Notes: a model not told the origin generated them from the letters alone. A stretch of 64,000 nt of DNA from Pandoraea vervacti (GCF_000934605.2 NZ_CP010897.2:4526001-4590000), one strand, 5' to 3'. Counted from the first letter of the stretch, positions 51,711-60,861 are shown. Numbers and translations are program-made.

Positions 51711-51739
51711 AAAAAGCGGCGCATCATGCGCCGCCTTTT
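51711..51739. terminator. Bidirectional terminator between amidase remnant and ubiA
   Basis: 8-bp stem GCGGCGCA/TGCGCCGC with a TCA loop. On the minus strand it is followed by six T, giving a strong end for ubiA; on the plus strand by four T, for the amidase gene. Confidence 0.85.
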
Positions 51740-51764
51740 GTGGTTTCGCGCCCGTCGGGCGCGC

Positions 51765-52631
51765 TTACGCCGTCAGCAGATAGTGTCCGGCGATGCCCGC
51801 GAAAACGGCGGCGCCCAGCCAGTTGTTGTGACGGAACGCCGCGAAGCACGGCATGCGCTCACGGCCGCGAATCAGGAAATAGTGATAGATGGCGAAGCTC
51901 ACAGCGACCGCCATGCCGAGCCAGAACGGCCAGCCGAAGCCGAGGTAGGCGCCGACCAGCGCCTGAATGCCGAGCGCACCGGCATAGCACAGCATGACCG
52001 CCGCCACGTCGAATCGCCCGAACGTGATGGCAGACGTCTTGATGCCGATCTTCAGGTCGTCGTCGCGATCGACCATGGCGTACTCGGTGTCGTAAGCGAG
52101 CGACCAGAACACGTTCGAGAGCAGTAACACCCACGCGATCGCCGGCACCTGATCCTGCACGGCGGCGAACGCCATCGGAATGCCGAAGCCGAACGCCACG
52201 CCGAGATAGGCCTGTGGCAATGCGAAGAAGCGCTTGGTGAAGGGATACGTGCCAGCGACGAACAGCGCCGGAATCGACAACCCCTTGGTCAGGCCATTGA
52301 GCGGCAGAATCAACAGAAAGCTGACGATGGCGAGCGTGGCGGCGACGGCGAGCGCTTCCCAGGCGCGGATGCGTCCCGAGGTAATCGGACGCTCCTTCGT
52401 GCGCTTGACGAACTTGTCGAAGTCGCGGTCGGCGTAATCGTTGATGGCGCAGCCCGCAGAGCGCATGAGGAAGGTGCCGAGCGTGAAGATCACGACCAGC
52501 AGCGGGTCGGGGTGTCCGTTCGACGCAATCCACAGCGCCGAAAGCGTCGGCCACAGCAGCAGCACGGTGCCGATCGGCTTATCCAGACGAACGAGGCGGA
52601 AGTACAGCGGAAGACGTTGAGCGAGCAACAT
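51765..52631 (-). CDS. ubiA: 4-hydroxybenzoate polyprenyltransferase
   Basis: 288 residues with about eight or nine membrane segments. It prenylates 4-hydroxybenzoate in ubiquinone synthesis. The two aspartate-rich motifs are NDYADRDFDKFVKRTKERP and AYDTEYAMVDRDDDLKIGIKT. I started at MLLAQRLPLYFRLVRLDKPIGT to match the family N-terminus; an in-frame ATG at 52673 would add 14 residues. It is co-directional with ftrD but separated by a repeat-containing gap, so it may have its own promoter. Confidence 0.94.
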   Translation of the reverse strand: MLLAQRLPLYFRLVRLDKPIGTVLLLWPTLSALWIASNGHPDPLLVVIFTLGTFLMRSAGCAINDYADRDFDKFVKRTKERPITSGRIRAWEALAVAATLAIVSFLLILPLNGLTKGLSIPALFVAGTYPFTKRFFALPQAYLGVAFGFGIPMAFAAVQDQVPAIAWVLLLSNVFWSLAYDTEYAMVDRDDDLKIGIKTSAITFGRFDVAAVMLCYAGALGIQALVGAYLGFGWPFWLGMAVAVSFAIYHYFLIRGRERMPCFAAFRHNNWLGAAVFAGIAGHYLLTA

Positions 52632-52700
52632 GGGCGTCACGCAGAAGAAGCGCAGGAGAATTCGTGGCGACATTGTAGGCCACGCGTCTGGTGCCCGCCA

Positions 52701-52730
52701 ATCGACACACCGATCGACACACCAATCGAC
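52701..52730. repeat. 12-bp tandem repeat upstream of ubiA
   Basis: ATCGACACACCG repeated 2.5 times with small variation, in the gap between ftrD and ubiA. Confidence 0.8.
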
Positions 52731-52761
52731 ATGTCACCCGCCGCGCCCCGCGCGGATGGCG

Positions 52762-54156
52762 TTACCAGATCCAGAACATCAGCAACCAGAGCCAGTTCAC
52801 GAGCGCGAGCGCCGCCACGATCCCGGCCATCCCGGCTAAACGCCGTACCAGCGACGTCGCGTGACGTCCTGTGACTCGCCATCCCAGCCAGAGACTCCAC
52901 AGCGTGGTCACGGCGAGGATCGCGGCACGCACGTCGTTCGCCCAGTAGATGGGCAGATGCTCGGCGCGCAGCAGGCTGACCGTCGTGGCCGACAGGCCGA
53001 TGAACACGCCGGCGCCCGCAATCGGAATGAGCGACTGCACGAGATGATTGAACCGCGAGGTCTGCCACGGGCCCATCGCGCGGTTCGCCAGCGCGAAAAT
53101 GAGGCTGAAGGCCAGTCCCAGCACGAGTCCGTTGCCGAGGATGTAAGTCACGACCATGGCGCCGTCGAGCCAGGTGAAAACGTCGCTCTGTTCGGGGTAA
53201 TTGGTGAAGATGAACCACGGCGCGTTCGTCTCGAACGGCCACATGATGTCGCGGTCGATCAGCCAGGTCGCCAGCGCCGTCTTGGTCGCAACGAACCACG
53301 GATTGACCGTCCAGTGGAAGGCGCCGATGGCCACGCCGAGCAGGCCGAAGTTGACCAGTACGCTGTCCCACAGGCTGTTGTTCTCGGTCGCGCCGTACTT
53401 CACGATCTCTTCGCTGGGGGAGCGGCCGGTGAGCGAAATGGCGTCTCGATGCCCGGCGCAGCGGCCACACATGTGGCACTGCGCACCGCCCTTCATATTG
53501 CGCAGCGGCACGAGCGGCGCGCAATTGATCGGGATGATCTTGTGCCCCTTGGTGTTGTACGACTGCCGCCAGGCCTCTTCGTTGACCTTGAAATGGAACG
53601 GCGCGAGACGCGCGAGCAGCGAGAACACGCCATTGACCGGGCACAGATACTTGCACCACACGCGCTTGTCGCGTCCATAGAAGTAGCCGATGACCATCGC
53701 ACCGATGGTCGAACCGCCCAGCACGAGCAGCACCGCCTTCGGATATTGGTAGACGCTGACCATCTGACCGTACAGCGTGGTGCCGGCGAAGGCCACGAAC
53801 GGCCAGCCGCCCCAGCGCATCCAGCGCGGAATGGCACGGCCCTTGCCGTGGCGGCTCGCAAACTCGGAAAGCGTGCCTTCCGGGCAGAGCACGCCGCACC
53901 ACACGCGTCCCATGAGCACCATGCTGATGAGCACAAACGGCCACCAGATCCCCCAGAAGGTGAACTGGGCGAAGACGGTGAGGTTATTGAGGATGTGCGC
54001 CGTCTCGTCGGGCAACGGCATGACCACCGGCACGCAGATGAGGAACGCATACACCAGCACGATGGCCCACTGCACGCCGCGGATCAGTTTGCCGTGGCGT
54101 TGCATCCAGAGGCCCAGTCGGGCCAGTCGGTTTGGGACGGTGATGGCGATGCTCAT
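52762..54156 (-). CDS. ftrD: FtrD-like membrane ferredoxin (iron transport)
   Basis: 464 residues with many membrane segments. Cysteine-rich loops are visible: VWCGVLCPEGTLSEF, VWCKYLCPVNGVF, and CHMCGRCAGH, consistent with iron-sulfur clusters. In Bordetella and Burkholderia FtrD acts with FtrA, B and C in ferrous iron uptake, probably passing electrons. It follows ftrC in the same direction, with a 222-bp gap that holds an 11-bp repeat array, so a separate signal for its expression is possible. Confidence 0.9.
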   Translation of the reverse strand: MSIAITVPNRLARLGLWMQRHGKLIRGVQWAIVLVYAFLICVPVVMPLPDETAHILNNLTVFAQFTFWGIWWPFVLISMVLMGRVWCGVLCPEGTLSEFASRHGKGRAIPRWMRWGGWPFVAFAGTTLYGQMVSVYQYPKAVLLVLGGSTIGAMVIGYFYGRDKRVWCKYLCPVNGVFSLLARLAPFHFKVNEEAWRQSYNTKGHKIIPINCAPLVPLRNMKGGAQCHMCGRCAGHRDAISLTGRSPSEEIVKYGATENNSLWDSVLVNFGLLGVAIGAFHWTVNPWFVATKTALATWLIDRDIMWPFETNAPWFIFTNYPEQSDVFTWLDGAMVVTYILGNGLVLGLAFSLIFALANRAMGPWQTSRFNHLVQSLIPIAGAGVFIGLSATTVSLLRAEHLPIYWANDVRAAILAVTTLWSLWLGWRVTGRHATSLVRRLAGMAGIVAALALVNWLWLLMFWIW

Positions 54157-54165
54157 GCTCAGCTC

Positions 54166-54226
54166 TTGCGTCGGTATTGCTTCGGTGTGGCGTCGGTATT
54201 GCGTCGGTATTGCGTCGGTGTGGCGT
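54166..54226 (-). repeat. 11-bp tandem repeat array in the ftrC-ftrD gap
   Basis: Five units of TTGCGTCGGTA-type (54166, 54177, 54188, 54199, 54210) plus a partial sixth. Variants have TG for TA or TTCG for GTCG. On the minus strand the array is the leader immediately before the ftrD ATG (54156). Confidence 0.9.
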
Positions 54227-54378
54227 GCTACTGCGCGGTACGCCGTCGGGGGACGACCTGCTCTTGCCGCCGGATCTCGTATGCTGCGTGTCCGGTCGAT
54301 CCATCTTGGCGGCGCCAGGCGGGAAGACCGCCAGGCGCCACACGGACTGTATTGGTTGCGTGCCTTTACGCGCGTCGT

Positions 54379-55215
54379 TCAGGCAGGTTTCACTTGCTTG
54401 GCCGGGGTGCCTGCCCGCTTGAGCAATGCCCACATGAACAGCCAGTAGGCGACGTACACGAGCAGATTCATGCCGGACGGATGCGCGCGGTAGCCAGTCA
54501 GTGTAGCCACGAGGCTGCCAAACGGGCTGGCGTCATCGAGAATCGCGGAAGTATCCCACAGTTGGTCGACCAGTGTGGGCACAAGCTCCAGCGAGATCAG
54601 GCGATCCAGCCCCGACTCCAGCAAACCGGCCGCAAGGAACAGCAACATGATTTCGGTGACGCGGAAGAACAGACGCCACGAAAAAATTTTTCCACCGAGT
54701 TGCAGCAGCCAGAAGGTAACGAGCGCGAGCACGAACCCGATCGCCACGGCCAGCCACATCGACATCGGCACGCTGCCGCCCTGCCCGAAGCCCAGACCGT
54801 AGAGGAAGATCGCCGTCTCGCTGCCTTCGCGGGCAATCGCCAGTGCCACCAGCACCAGCACGCCCCACCAGGTGCCCTGATCGTGGTTCTTCTGCAAGGA
54901 CGATTCCATGTCGCGCTTGAGCGTTCGCCCATTGCGCTTCATCCAGAACACCATCTGCACGATCAGCACGCTGGCAACGAGCACCATCGCGGTCTGGAAG
55001 TAATCCTGCGCGTCGCCCGAGAGCACTTCGGTGAAGCCGACGAGCGCTGCGCCAAGCCCGATGGCCGCCGCAATACCGAGCGCGACACCGGCCCACAGGT
55101 AGGGCAGACCGCGTTTGGCGCCGTGATCCGGATTGGCCAGCCAGGCATGAAGAATGCCGACGACCAGCAATGCCTCGACGCTTTCGCGCCAGACGATGAA
55201 CATGACCTGACCCAT
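54379..55215 (-). CDS. ftrC: FtrC-like iron permease (FTR1 family)
   Basis: 278 residues with about seven membrane segments. The FTR1 REGxE-type motifs appear as VWRESVEALLVVGILHAW near the start and AREGSETAIFLYGLG in the middle. It is the permease of the FtrABCD ferrous-iron system. The ATG is at 55215. It is third of the four genes; the gap to ftrB is 77 bases. Confidence 0.93.
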   Translation of the reverse strand: MGQVMFIVWRESVEALLVVGILHAWLANPDHGAKRGLPYLWAGVALGIAAAIGLGAALVGFTEVLSGDAQDYFQTAMVLVASVLIVQMVFWMKRNGRTLKRDMESSLQKNHDQGTWWGVLVLVALAIAREGSETAIFLYGLGFGQGGSVPMSMWLAVAIGFVLALVTFWLLQLGGKIFSWRLFFRVTEIMLLFLAAGLLESGLDRLISLELVPTLVDQLWDTSAILDDASPFGSLVATLTGYRAHPSGMNLLVYVAYWLFMWALLKRAGTPAKQVKPA

Positions 55216-55292
55216 CGCGTGATTCCTTTGTATTACGTCTGCTACGTTACGTGTGCTGCGGTGTGACTGGAAAGACTCGAACCTCGACCGGC

Positions 55293-55649
55293 TTACTTGG
55301 CGACGATGACGCCCTGCGCCTGCTGGTGGAAGTCATCGAAAAACTTGTACTCGCCCGGTTGCAGCGGTGCGATCACCACAAACGACTGCGCGCCCGGCGC
55401 CAGCACCTTTTCCTTGCGCAGTTGCAGGCTTTCGAATTCGACGGCATTCGTTCCGGTGTTGTGCACCTCGATCTTGATGCGCTTGCCGGCCGGCACTTCG
55501 ATACGCGCCGGGTTGAGCTTGCCGTTATTCATTTCCAGCCTGAAGGTGGGCAAGTCATCGGCACGGGCAAGCGATGCGCCGCCCAGTGCGAACAAGGTCA
55601 CCACCACGGCCGTCATCGTGGCCAGCAGGCGCGCGATGCGCTGATTCAT
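55293..55649 (-). CDS. ftrB: FtrB-like periplasmic cupredoxin
   Basis: 118 residues. Signal peptide (LLATMTAVVVTLFALGGASLARAD) then a single cupredoxin-like domain (LNPARIEVPAGKRIKIEVHNTGTNAVEFES, QPGEYKFFDDFHQQAQGVIV). Relatives bind copper or help oxidise ferrous iron for the permease. The expected His/Met ligands are not clear by eye; His in FDDFHQQ is one candidate. GGAG lies ten bases before the ATG. Confidence 0.88.
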   Translation of the reverse strand: MNQRIARLLATMTAVVVTLFALGGASLARADDLPTFRLEMNNGKLNPARIEVPAGKRIKIEVHNTGTNAVEFESLQLRKEKVLAPGAQSFVVIAPLQPGEYKFFDDFHQQAQGVIVAK

Positions 55650-55712
55650 CCTTCTGCTCCAAACGAAAACAGCGCTGGTCGACAGACCAACGCTGCATCA
55701 GATTACCCCGGC

Positions 55713-56336
55713 TCAGTAGCCGCCCTTCTTGCCGATACCCGAGAACGTGAAATCGACGACCTTGGTAATGGGCTTGAACCACGGACCCACGCCGGTTTCC
55801 TTATCGATGTGTCGACCGAAGCACCACGGACCGGCACCGCCGTGATCCATGTGGCCGCCGGCCATCGGCTTCGCATTCTTGTCCACCACGCAGCCGAACT
55901 CCTTGAGCGTGCCCGGCGCGTTGACGACCATCGTCAGTTGATACTTGCCAACTCCGTTGAGTTTCACGTTGTCGCCGTAGTGCGGGCCGTCGCTGGCCAC
56001 CATCGGCATCATCAGACCTTGCACGGGGACGCCGTCCGGCTTGCCGTCTTTCATCTTCTGAAGCTTGTAGGTGATTTCAAGACCCGGAATCCAGTCGCCT
56101 TCGGCGTAGCCGTTCGGGTTGTTCTTGACCGCGTGAATGTCGGCTTCCAGGTGCATGTCCGACTTGGCGGCATCGCGCATCATGCCGACCGGTTCCATCG
56201 TGATCGGCTGGAGGTACACCGTGTTGATTTCCATGCCCGATTCGGTCAGCGGTTTGCCAATCGGAAACTCGGCGGCCTGAGCCATGGTGGCCGCACCGGC
56301 GAGCAACATCGCTGCCACGAGGGATTTCACGCGCAT
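55713..56336 (-). CDS. ftrA: FtrA-like periplasmic iron-binding protein (P19 family)
   Basis: 207 residues. It has a signal peptide ending at AQAAEFPIG and the P19/Tp34 pattern: GMEINTVYLQPITMEPVGMM, DMHLEADIHAVKNNPNGYAEGDWIPGLEITYKL, and a C-terminal WCFGRHIDKETG. P19 relatives bind Cu and Fe and feed FTR1 permeases. I started at MRVKSLVAAML, 50 bases downstream of a Fur-box-like site. It is the first gene of ftrABCD. Confidence 0.92.
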   Translation of the reverse strand: MRVKSLVAAMLLAGAATMAQAAEFPIGKPLTESGMEINTVYLQPITMEPVGMMRDAAKSDMHLEADIHAVKNNPNGYAEGDWIPGLEITYKLQKMKDGKPDGVPVQGLMMPMVASDGPHYGDNVKLNGVGKYQLTMVVNAPGTLKEFGCVVDKNAKPMAGGHMDHGGAGPWCFGRHIDKETGVGPWFKPITKVVDFTFSGIGKKGGY

Positions 56337-56364
56337 ACACACTCCAAATTTTTGTCGAGAAGTT

Positions 56365-56383
56365 AATGCAAACAATTCTCAAT
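56365..56383. promoter_or_regulatory. Fur box upstream of ftrA
   Basis: AATGCAAACAATTCTCAAT matches a 19-bp AATGAGAATAATTCTCATT-type box at 15 positions. It ends 29 bases before the ftrA ATG. Iron control of ftrABCD is known in Bordetella; here it is inferred. Confidence 0.65.
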
Positions 56384-56631
56384 AAGTTTAGCACTAACGC
56401 CGAGGGCCGACAAACCTGCCGAGTCAAGAGATGACGAGGAAATTTGGGAAGTGATACGGGTAGCGCGAATGCCGGCGGGGTTGTGCGGCCATTCTTAGGC
56501 GCCGGTTACGGAAAATTACCCGGGCGCCAAACCGCGTACTGCGCGGGCCGGTACCCGGCCTGCGGACGCTGCGGCCCAACGTCACGGCTCACACCATAAC
56601 CACATGGGCTTAGGCGGGAATTAGGGAGGAA

Positions 56632-57093
56632 TCAGGGAAGTACGCCGCCCCGGTCGATCTTGCGAGCGAGCACGACTGACGTCGTCGTACGCGTCACGCC
56701 GTCGATTTCGCCGATGGTGTCCAGCAGTGCATCGAGTTGATCTGCCGACGCCGCGTGCAGCCACGCCACATAGTCGAACTCGCCGCTCACGGAGCACAGC
56801 AAATGGATTTCCGGCATCTTGTTCAGGCGGCGCAGCACGTCGCGCCCCGAGCGCGGTTGCACGCTGATCCCGACACAGGCTTGCAGCCCGCCGCCGGCGG
56901 CATCCTGCCCGAGACGGACCGTGTATCCGGCGATGACGCCGGCCTGCTCCAGCCGGCCAATACGCGCGACCACGGTGGTGCGCGCAACACCCAGCCTTCG
57001 TGCGAGATTTGCAGTGCTCTCGCGGGCATTCACTCGCAACAGGGCCAGCAGGTTACGGTCGAGTTCGTCGAGCGCGGTCGCGGAGAGCGTCAT
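56632..57093 (-). CDS. Lrp/AsnC-family transcription regulator
   Basis: 153 residues. The HTH domain (LDELDRNLLALLRVNARESTANLARRLGVARTTVVARIGRLEQAGVIAGYTVRLG) is followed by the RAM ligand domain (EIHLLCSVSGEFDYVAWLHA). I started at MTLSATALDEL; the upstream extension has no homology. It is divergent from the polar amino acid ABC importer, a common local-control arrangement. The effector is probably an amino acid. Confidence 0.92.
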   Translation of the reverse strand: MTLSATALDELDRNLLALLRVNARESTANLARRLGVARTTVVARIGRLEQAGVIAGYTVRLGQDAAGGGLQACVGISVQPRSGRDVLRRLNKMPEIHLLCSVSGEFDYVAWLHAASADQLDALLDTIGEIDGVTRTTTSVVLARKIDRGGVLP

Positions 57094-57580
57094 TTGTGTC
57101 GTCTTGTATCGAAGCAGGTCGGCACGATCATGGCGTGATCGGCCCCGTCGGCAAACGCAAATAATTATAGGGCCGCTCCACCGCCTCGTACGGGGTTTGG
57201 CCGGCGCTGCCACCGTTGTCGTCATTGTCCCCCGCCCCTCACTGTATCCGTCACTGCATCTGCTTCCGAGCGCACAAGAGATACGATGACAAGGGGCGAA
57301 GCCGCGTCACCATCAACCCGACGTTGAGGGCAGTTCACCCGACGCGGCACCCCTCACGCACGCTCGCAAGCGCGCTTTAACCCTTGCATTATCAAGGCCA
57401 TAGCCAAGGGTATCCCCCCAACGACCCGCTATTGACAACGCGGAAGCCCGGTGCGCAAAATCACATCACTTATATGACGACGTACAAGAAAGACTCACCG
57501 CAGTTGCCACGGGTCTCCCGCCCCCGAAGGCTGCTGTCTGGGGCGTCGGCCCCGAACGTCACCGGAGACAGGCGTTTGCC
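57094..57580. promoter_or_regulatory. Divergent intergenic region, Lrp regulator / amino acid importer
   Basis: 487 bases without a supported gene. It must hold promoters of both sides. TTGACA at 57432-57437 is a perfect -35 hexamer, but no good -10 lies 16-18 bases further. No tRNA, riboswitch or repeat was recognised. Confidence 0.45.
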
Positions 57581-58369
57581 ATGCATTTCTCGTTGAACTT
57601 CGCCCCACTGGCGCCCTATTGGCCAGTTTTCCTTGAAGGCGCATGGCTGACCCTGAAGATGACCGTCTTCTCGGTCGTCATCGGTACGGCGCTCGGCACG
57701 CTGGTGGCATTTGCCAAGCGCAGTCGTCATCGCCTGCTGTCGCGTCTTTGCGGCATCTATATCGAATCGGTGCGCAACACGCCGTTCCTCGTTCAGATCT
57801 TCCTGCTGTACTTCGGCCTTGCCAGCATAGGCGTGCATTTGCCGACATTTACCGCGTCGGTGCTCGCCATGGTGATCAACATCGGCGCCTACGCCGCCGA
57901 GATCATTCGCGCGGGCCTCGAATCGGTGCCACGCGGTCAGATCGAGGCAGCAGAATGTCTTGGCCTCTCGAAATGGCGCATCGCCTGGCACGTGATGCTG
58001 CAACCCGCCATCGAGAAGGTGTACCCGTCGCTCACCACGCAGTTCATTCTGATGATGCAGGCCTCGGCGATCGCTTCGCAAATTTCCGCAGAAGAACTCA
58101 CCGCGGTGGCCAACACCGTACAGTCGGACACCTTCCGCTCGCTCGAGACCTACATCGTCGTCGCGGCCCTGTATCTGGCGCTCTCGTTGCTTGTGAAACT
58201 CGTGGCCTGGGCTGCCGGAGAGTACTTCTTCAAGCGCCGCCGCACCGTACGACGCGCAGCCGCACAGACGGCACAAGCCGCGCGCCGCCGTGCCGCCGCG
58301 GCGCGTGCCGGCCGCCCGGACGTCTCCGGCACGTCGTCGGGCAACGCCACGCAACGGAGCGCTTCATGA
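57581..58369 (+). CDS. Polar amino acid ABC transporter permease 1
   Basis: 262 residues. It is a HisM/GlnP-type inner-membrane permease: LTLKMTVFSVVIGTALGTLVAFAKRS, YIESVRNTPFLVQIFLLYFG, and the EAA loop AAEIIRAGLESVPRGQIEAAECLGLSKW. The last 40 or so residues form a cytoplasmic tail rich in Arg and Ala. Its TGA overlaps the next ATG (ATGA), so the two permeases are coupled. They probably form a heterodimer. Confidence 0.94.
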   Translation: MHFSLNFAPLAPYWPVFLEGAWLTLKMTVFSVVIGTALGTLVAFAKRSRHRLLSRLCGIYIESVRNTPFLVQIFLLYFGLASIGVHLPTFTASVLAMVINIGAYAAEIIRAGLESVPRGQIEAAECLGLSKWRIAWHVMLQPAIEKVYPSLTTQFILMMQASAIASQISAEELTAVANTVQSDTFRSLETYIVVAALYLALSLLVKLVAWAAGEYFFKRRRTVRRAAAQTAQAARRRAAAARAGRPDVSGTSSGNATQRSAS

Positions 58370-59019
58370 TCGGCAATTTCTCGCTCACGTATCTGGCCTA
58401 CATGGTCCAGTCGATCGGCTGGACGCTGGTGCTCTCCGCTCTGGCCTTCGTGCTCGGCATGGCCGGCGGCTTTCTGGTGATGCTTGGCCGCATTTCACCG
58501 CGACGCTGGCTGCGTCTGCCCACCCAGATCTTCATCGAAGCGATCCAGGGCATTCCGCTGCTGATCCTCCTGTTCATCGTCTACTTCGGTCTGTCGGTGT
58601 ATGGCTTCGAACTGCCGTCAATCGTGGCGGCAGCCCTTGCCCTGATGGTCTACACCAGCGCCTATCTCGGCGACATCTGGCGCGGGTGCGTAGAGGCCAT
58701 GCCGCGTGCGCAGTGGGAAGCGGCGGAGTGCCTGTCATTCTCGCGCTGGCAGACGCTGCGTCTGGTGATCATTCCACAGGCGGTGCGTCTGTCGCTGCCG
58801 CCGACCATCGGTTTTCTGGTGCAGATCATCAAGATGACGTCGCTCGCGTCGGTCATCGGCTTCGTCGAGCTGACCCGCGCAGGACAAATCATCAACAACT
58901 CGATTTTCCAGCCCTTCCTCGTGTTCTCGCTGGTTGGGGTGTTTTATTTCGTGCTGTGCTACCCGCTCTCGCGCTGGAGCGCATCACTGGAGGACAGGCT
59001 CAATGTCGGCAATCGTTAA
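58366..59019 (+). CDS. Polar amino acid ABC transporter permease 2
   Basis: 217 residues, HisQ/GlnP-like: WTLVLSALAFVLGMAGGFLVML, FIEAIQGIPLLILLFIVYFGLSVYGF, and the EAA segment GDIWRGCVEAMPRAQWEAAECLSFSRW. It starts inside the stop of permease 1 and its end overlaps the ATPase start, so all three are tightly coupled. Confidence 0.94.
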   Translation: MIGNFSLTYLAYMVQSIGWTLVLSALAFVLGMAGGFLVMLGRISPRRWLRLPTQIFIEAIQGIPLLILLFIVYFGLSVYGFELPSIVAAALALMVYTSAYLGDIWRGCVEAMPRAQWEAAECLSFSRWQTLRLVIIPQAVRLSLPPTIGFLVQIIKMTSLASVIGFVELTRAGQIINNSIFQPFLVFSLVGVFYFVLCYPLSRWSASLEDRLNVGNR

Positions 59020-59731
59020 GGTCAGGGAGATTCACAAGCGCTTCGGCGACAACCCCGTGCTCAAGGGCGTGTCATTCGAAGTGGAGCGGGGTCAGATGGT
59101 CGCCATCATCGGTGCCAGCGGCTCGGGCAAAAGCACCGCCTTGCGTTGCATCGACCGTCTGGAGACCATCGACGAAGGCACGATCGAGGTGTGCGGCCTG
59201 CGCGTCGAAGATCCGTCCATCGACCTGCATCAACTGCGCCGTGAAGTCGGCATCGTCTTTCAGAGCTACAACCTGTTCCCGCATCTGAGCGTGCGCGAGA
59301 ACATCATGCTGGCGTTGCGCCATGTCAAGCGCATGGCGCGCAGCGAAGCCGAAGACGTCGCAAAACGAGTGCTCGCTCAGGTGGGCCTCTCAGACAAGGC
59401 GGACAGCTATCCCGAGCAACTCTCCGGCGGTCAGCAGCAGCGCGTAGCGATTGCCCGCTCGCTCGCCATGTCGCCGAAGGTCATGTTGTTCGACGAAGTG
59501 ACGTCTGCACTCGATCCGCAACTCACGGGCGAAGTGCTGCGCGTGATGGAAGATCTCGCGGCCGACGGCATGACGATGCTGCTCGTGACGCACGAAATGG
59601 CGTTCGCCAAACGCGTGGCCGACCAGATCATCTACATGCATCAGGGCAAGGTATGGGAAGTCGGTCCAGGCGACATGCTGGACAACCCGCAAACGCCCGA
59701 ATTGCGTGCGTTCCTTGCGAACGGGCTGTAA
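59003..59731 (+). CDS. Polar amino acid ABC transporter ATP-binding protein
   Basis: 242 residues. Walker A is IIGASGSGKSTALRC, Q-loop VFQSYNLFPHLSV, signature LSGGQQQRVAIARSLA, Walker B VMLFDEVTSALDPQ and the switch His in VTHEMAFAKRV. It is HisP/GlnQ-like. Its ATG lies 14 bases inside the permease 2 gene. Confidence 0.95.
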   Translation: MSAIVKVREIHKRFGDNPVLKGVSFEVERGQMVAIIGASGSGKSTALRCIDRLETIDEGTIEVCGLRVEDPSIDLHQLRREVGIVFQSYNLFPHLSVRENIMLALRHVKRMARSEAEDVAKRVLAQVGLSDKADSYPEQLSGGQQQRVAIARSLAMSPKVMLFDEVTSALDPQLTGEVLRVMEDLAADGMTMLLVTHEMAFAKRVADQIIYMHQGKVWEVGPGDMLDNPQTPELRAFLANGL

Positions 59732-59830
59732 ATCGAAAGGACGGCGGGTGCGCGACGCGGCATGACGTTCGCGCGGGGCGCGCCAGTCCATCGCATGGCA
59801 GGACAACAAACATCCGAAGGAGACCACTGC

Positions 59831-60625
59831 ATGAAACTCAAGACGTTCCTCACCCAGGCCTGCACCGCCGTTGTGCTTGGCGCGATGGCGCACGCCGCGC
59901 TTGCCGACCAGCTCGACGATATCAAGAAGGCGGGCAAGATCCGCGTGGCGATTGCCATGGGTACACCGTTGTATTCGTATGCCGACGCCAACCTGAAGCC
60001 CGTCGGCTCGGACGTCGAGACGGCCGAGCTGCTCGCGAAGGATCTGGGCGTGAAGCTCGACATCGTGTCGGTGACGAACGCCGCACGCGTGCCGACGCTG
60101 CAAGCCAACCGTGCCGATCTCGTGGTGGCCGACCTGTCGATCACGCCGGAACGCGCGCAGGTGGTCGACTTTTCGATTCCCTACGCCGTCATCTCGATCA
60201 TCGTGGGCGCGCCGAAGAGCATGAACATCAAGAGCTACGCGGATCTGGACGGCAAGCGTGTCGGCCTCACGCGCGCCACCGTGAACGACACGCTCACGAG
60301 CGCGAACGCCAAAGGCGCACAGATCGTGCGCTATGAAGATGACGCCACGCTGATCACGTCGATGGTCACGGGGCAGGTCGATATCTTCTCGAGCACGCCG
60401 TCGAATCTGGGCGAAATGCAAAAGCGCGCCCCGGGCAAGAACCTCGAACTGAAGTTTGCGCAAAAGGAGTTCGATCTGGGCATCGCGCTGAACAAGAATC
60501 AGCCCGGACTCAAGGACTGGGTCAACAACTGGGTCAGGACGAACCTGAAGAATGGCAAGCTCAATGAGATCTACAAGAAATATCATGGCCGCGATCTGCC
60601 GGAGAGCGTGACGAAGGGCGCATGA
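59831..60625 (+). CDS. Polar amino acid ABC transporter substrate-binding protein
   Basis: 264 residues. Signal peptide (ACTAVVLGAMAHAALAD) and a SBP_bac_3-like mature part: KIRVAIAMGTPLYSYADANLKPVGSDVETAELLAKDLGV, NRADLVVADLSITPERAQVVDFSIPY, then GKRVGLTRATVNDTLT. Preference for basic or acidic amino acids cannot be judged by eye. AAGGAG lies eight bases before the ATG. A strong terminator follows, so this operon ends here. Confidence 0.94.
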   Translation: MKLKTFLTQACTAVVLGAMAHAALADQLDDIKKAGKIRVAIAMGTPLYSYADANLKPVGSDVETAELLAKDLGVKLDIVSVTNAARVPTLQANRADLVVADLSITPERAQVVDFSIPYAVISIIVGAPKSMNIKSYADLDGKRVGLTRATVNDTLTSANAKGAQIVRYEDDATLITSMVTGQVDIFSSTPSNLGEMQKRAPGKNLELKFAQKEFDLGIALNKNQPGLKDWVNNWVRTNLKNGKLNEIYKKYHGRDLPESVTKGA

Positions 60626-60660
60626 GTCGATCGCCGGGCCGATGGCGACATCCGAAGGGA

Positions 60661-60694
60661 CCGTCCTTGCCTGAGTGCAAGGACGGTTTTTTTT
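60661..60694 (+). terminator. Intrinsic terminator of the amino acid importer operon
   Basis: Perfect 10-bp stem CCGTCCTTGC/GCAAGGACGG, six-base loop CTGAGT and eight T. It lies 35 bases after the binding-protein stop. Confidence 0.95.
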
Positions 60695-60861
60695 CGACGT
60701 CTTTACTGGCAGTCCTGCGTGGAAAGGGGTAAGTTAGCGACTTGTTTTCGCCCCCGGCGCGGCCCTCCTGCGTGCTTGCCACGTCCTGTCATGGACTTGC
60801 CAGCGAATCGCCGCGCGACACTTATGCACGATCCACGCGCCTACGGGTGCGCCATGCTCAA

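Noticed and set aside
52861..55266. 801-residue plus-strand ORF opposite ftrC and ftrD
   Set aside because: Runs across two real genes and their gap, with His/Arg/Gln-rich shadow composition.
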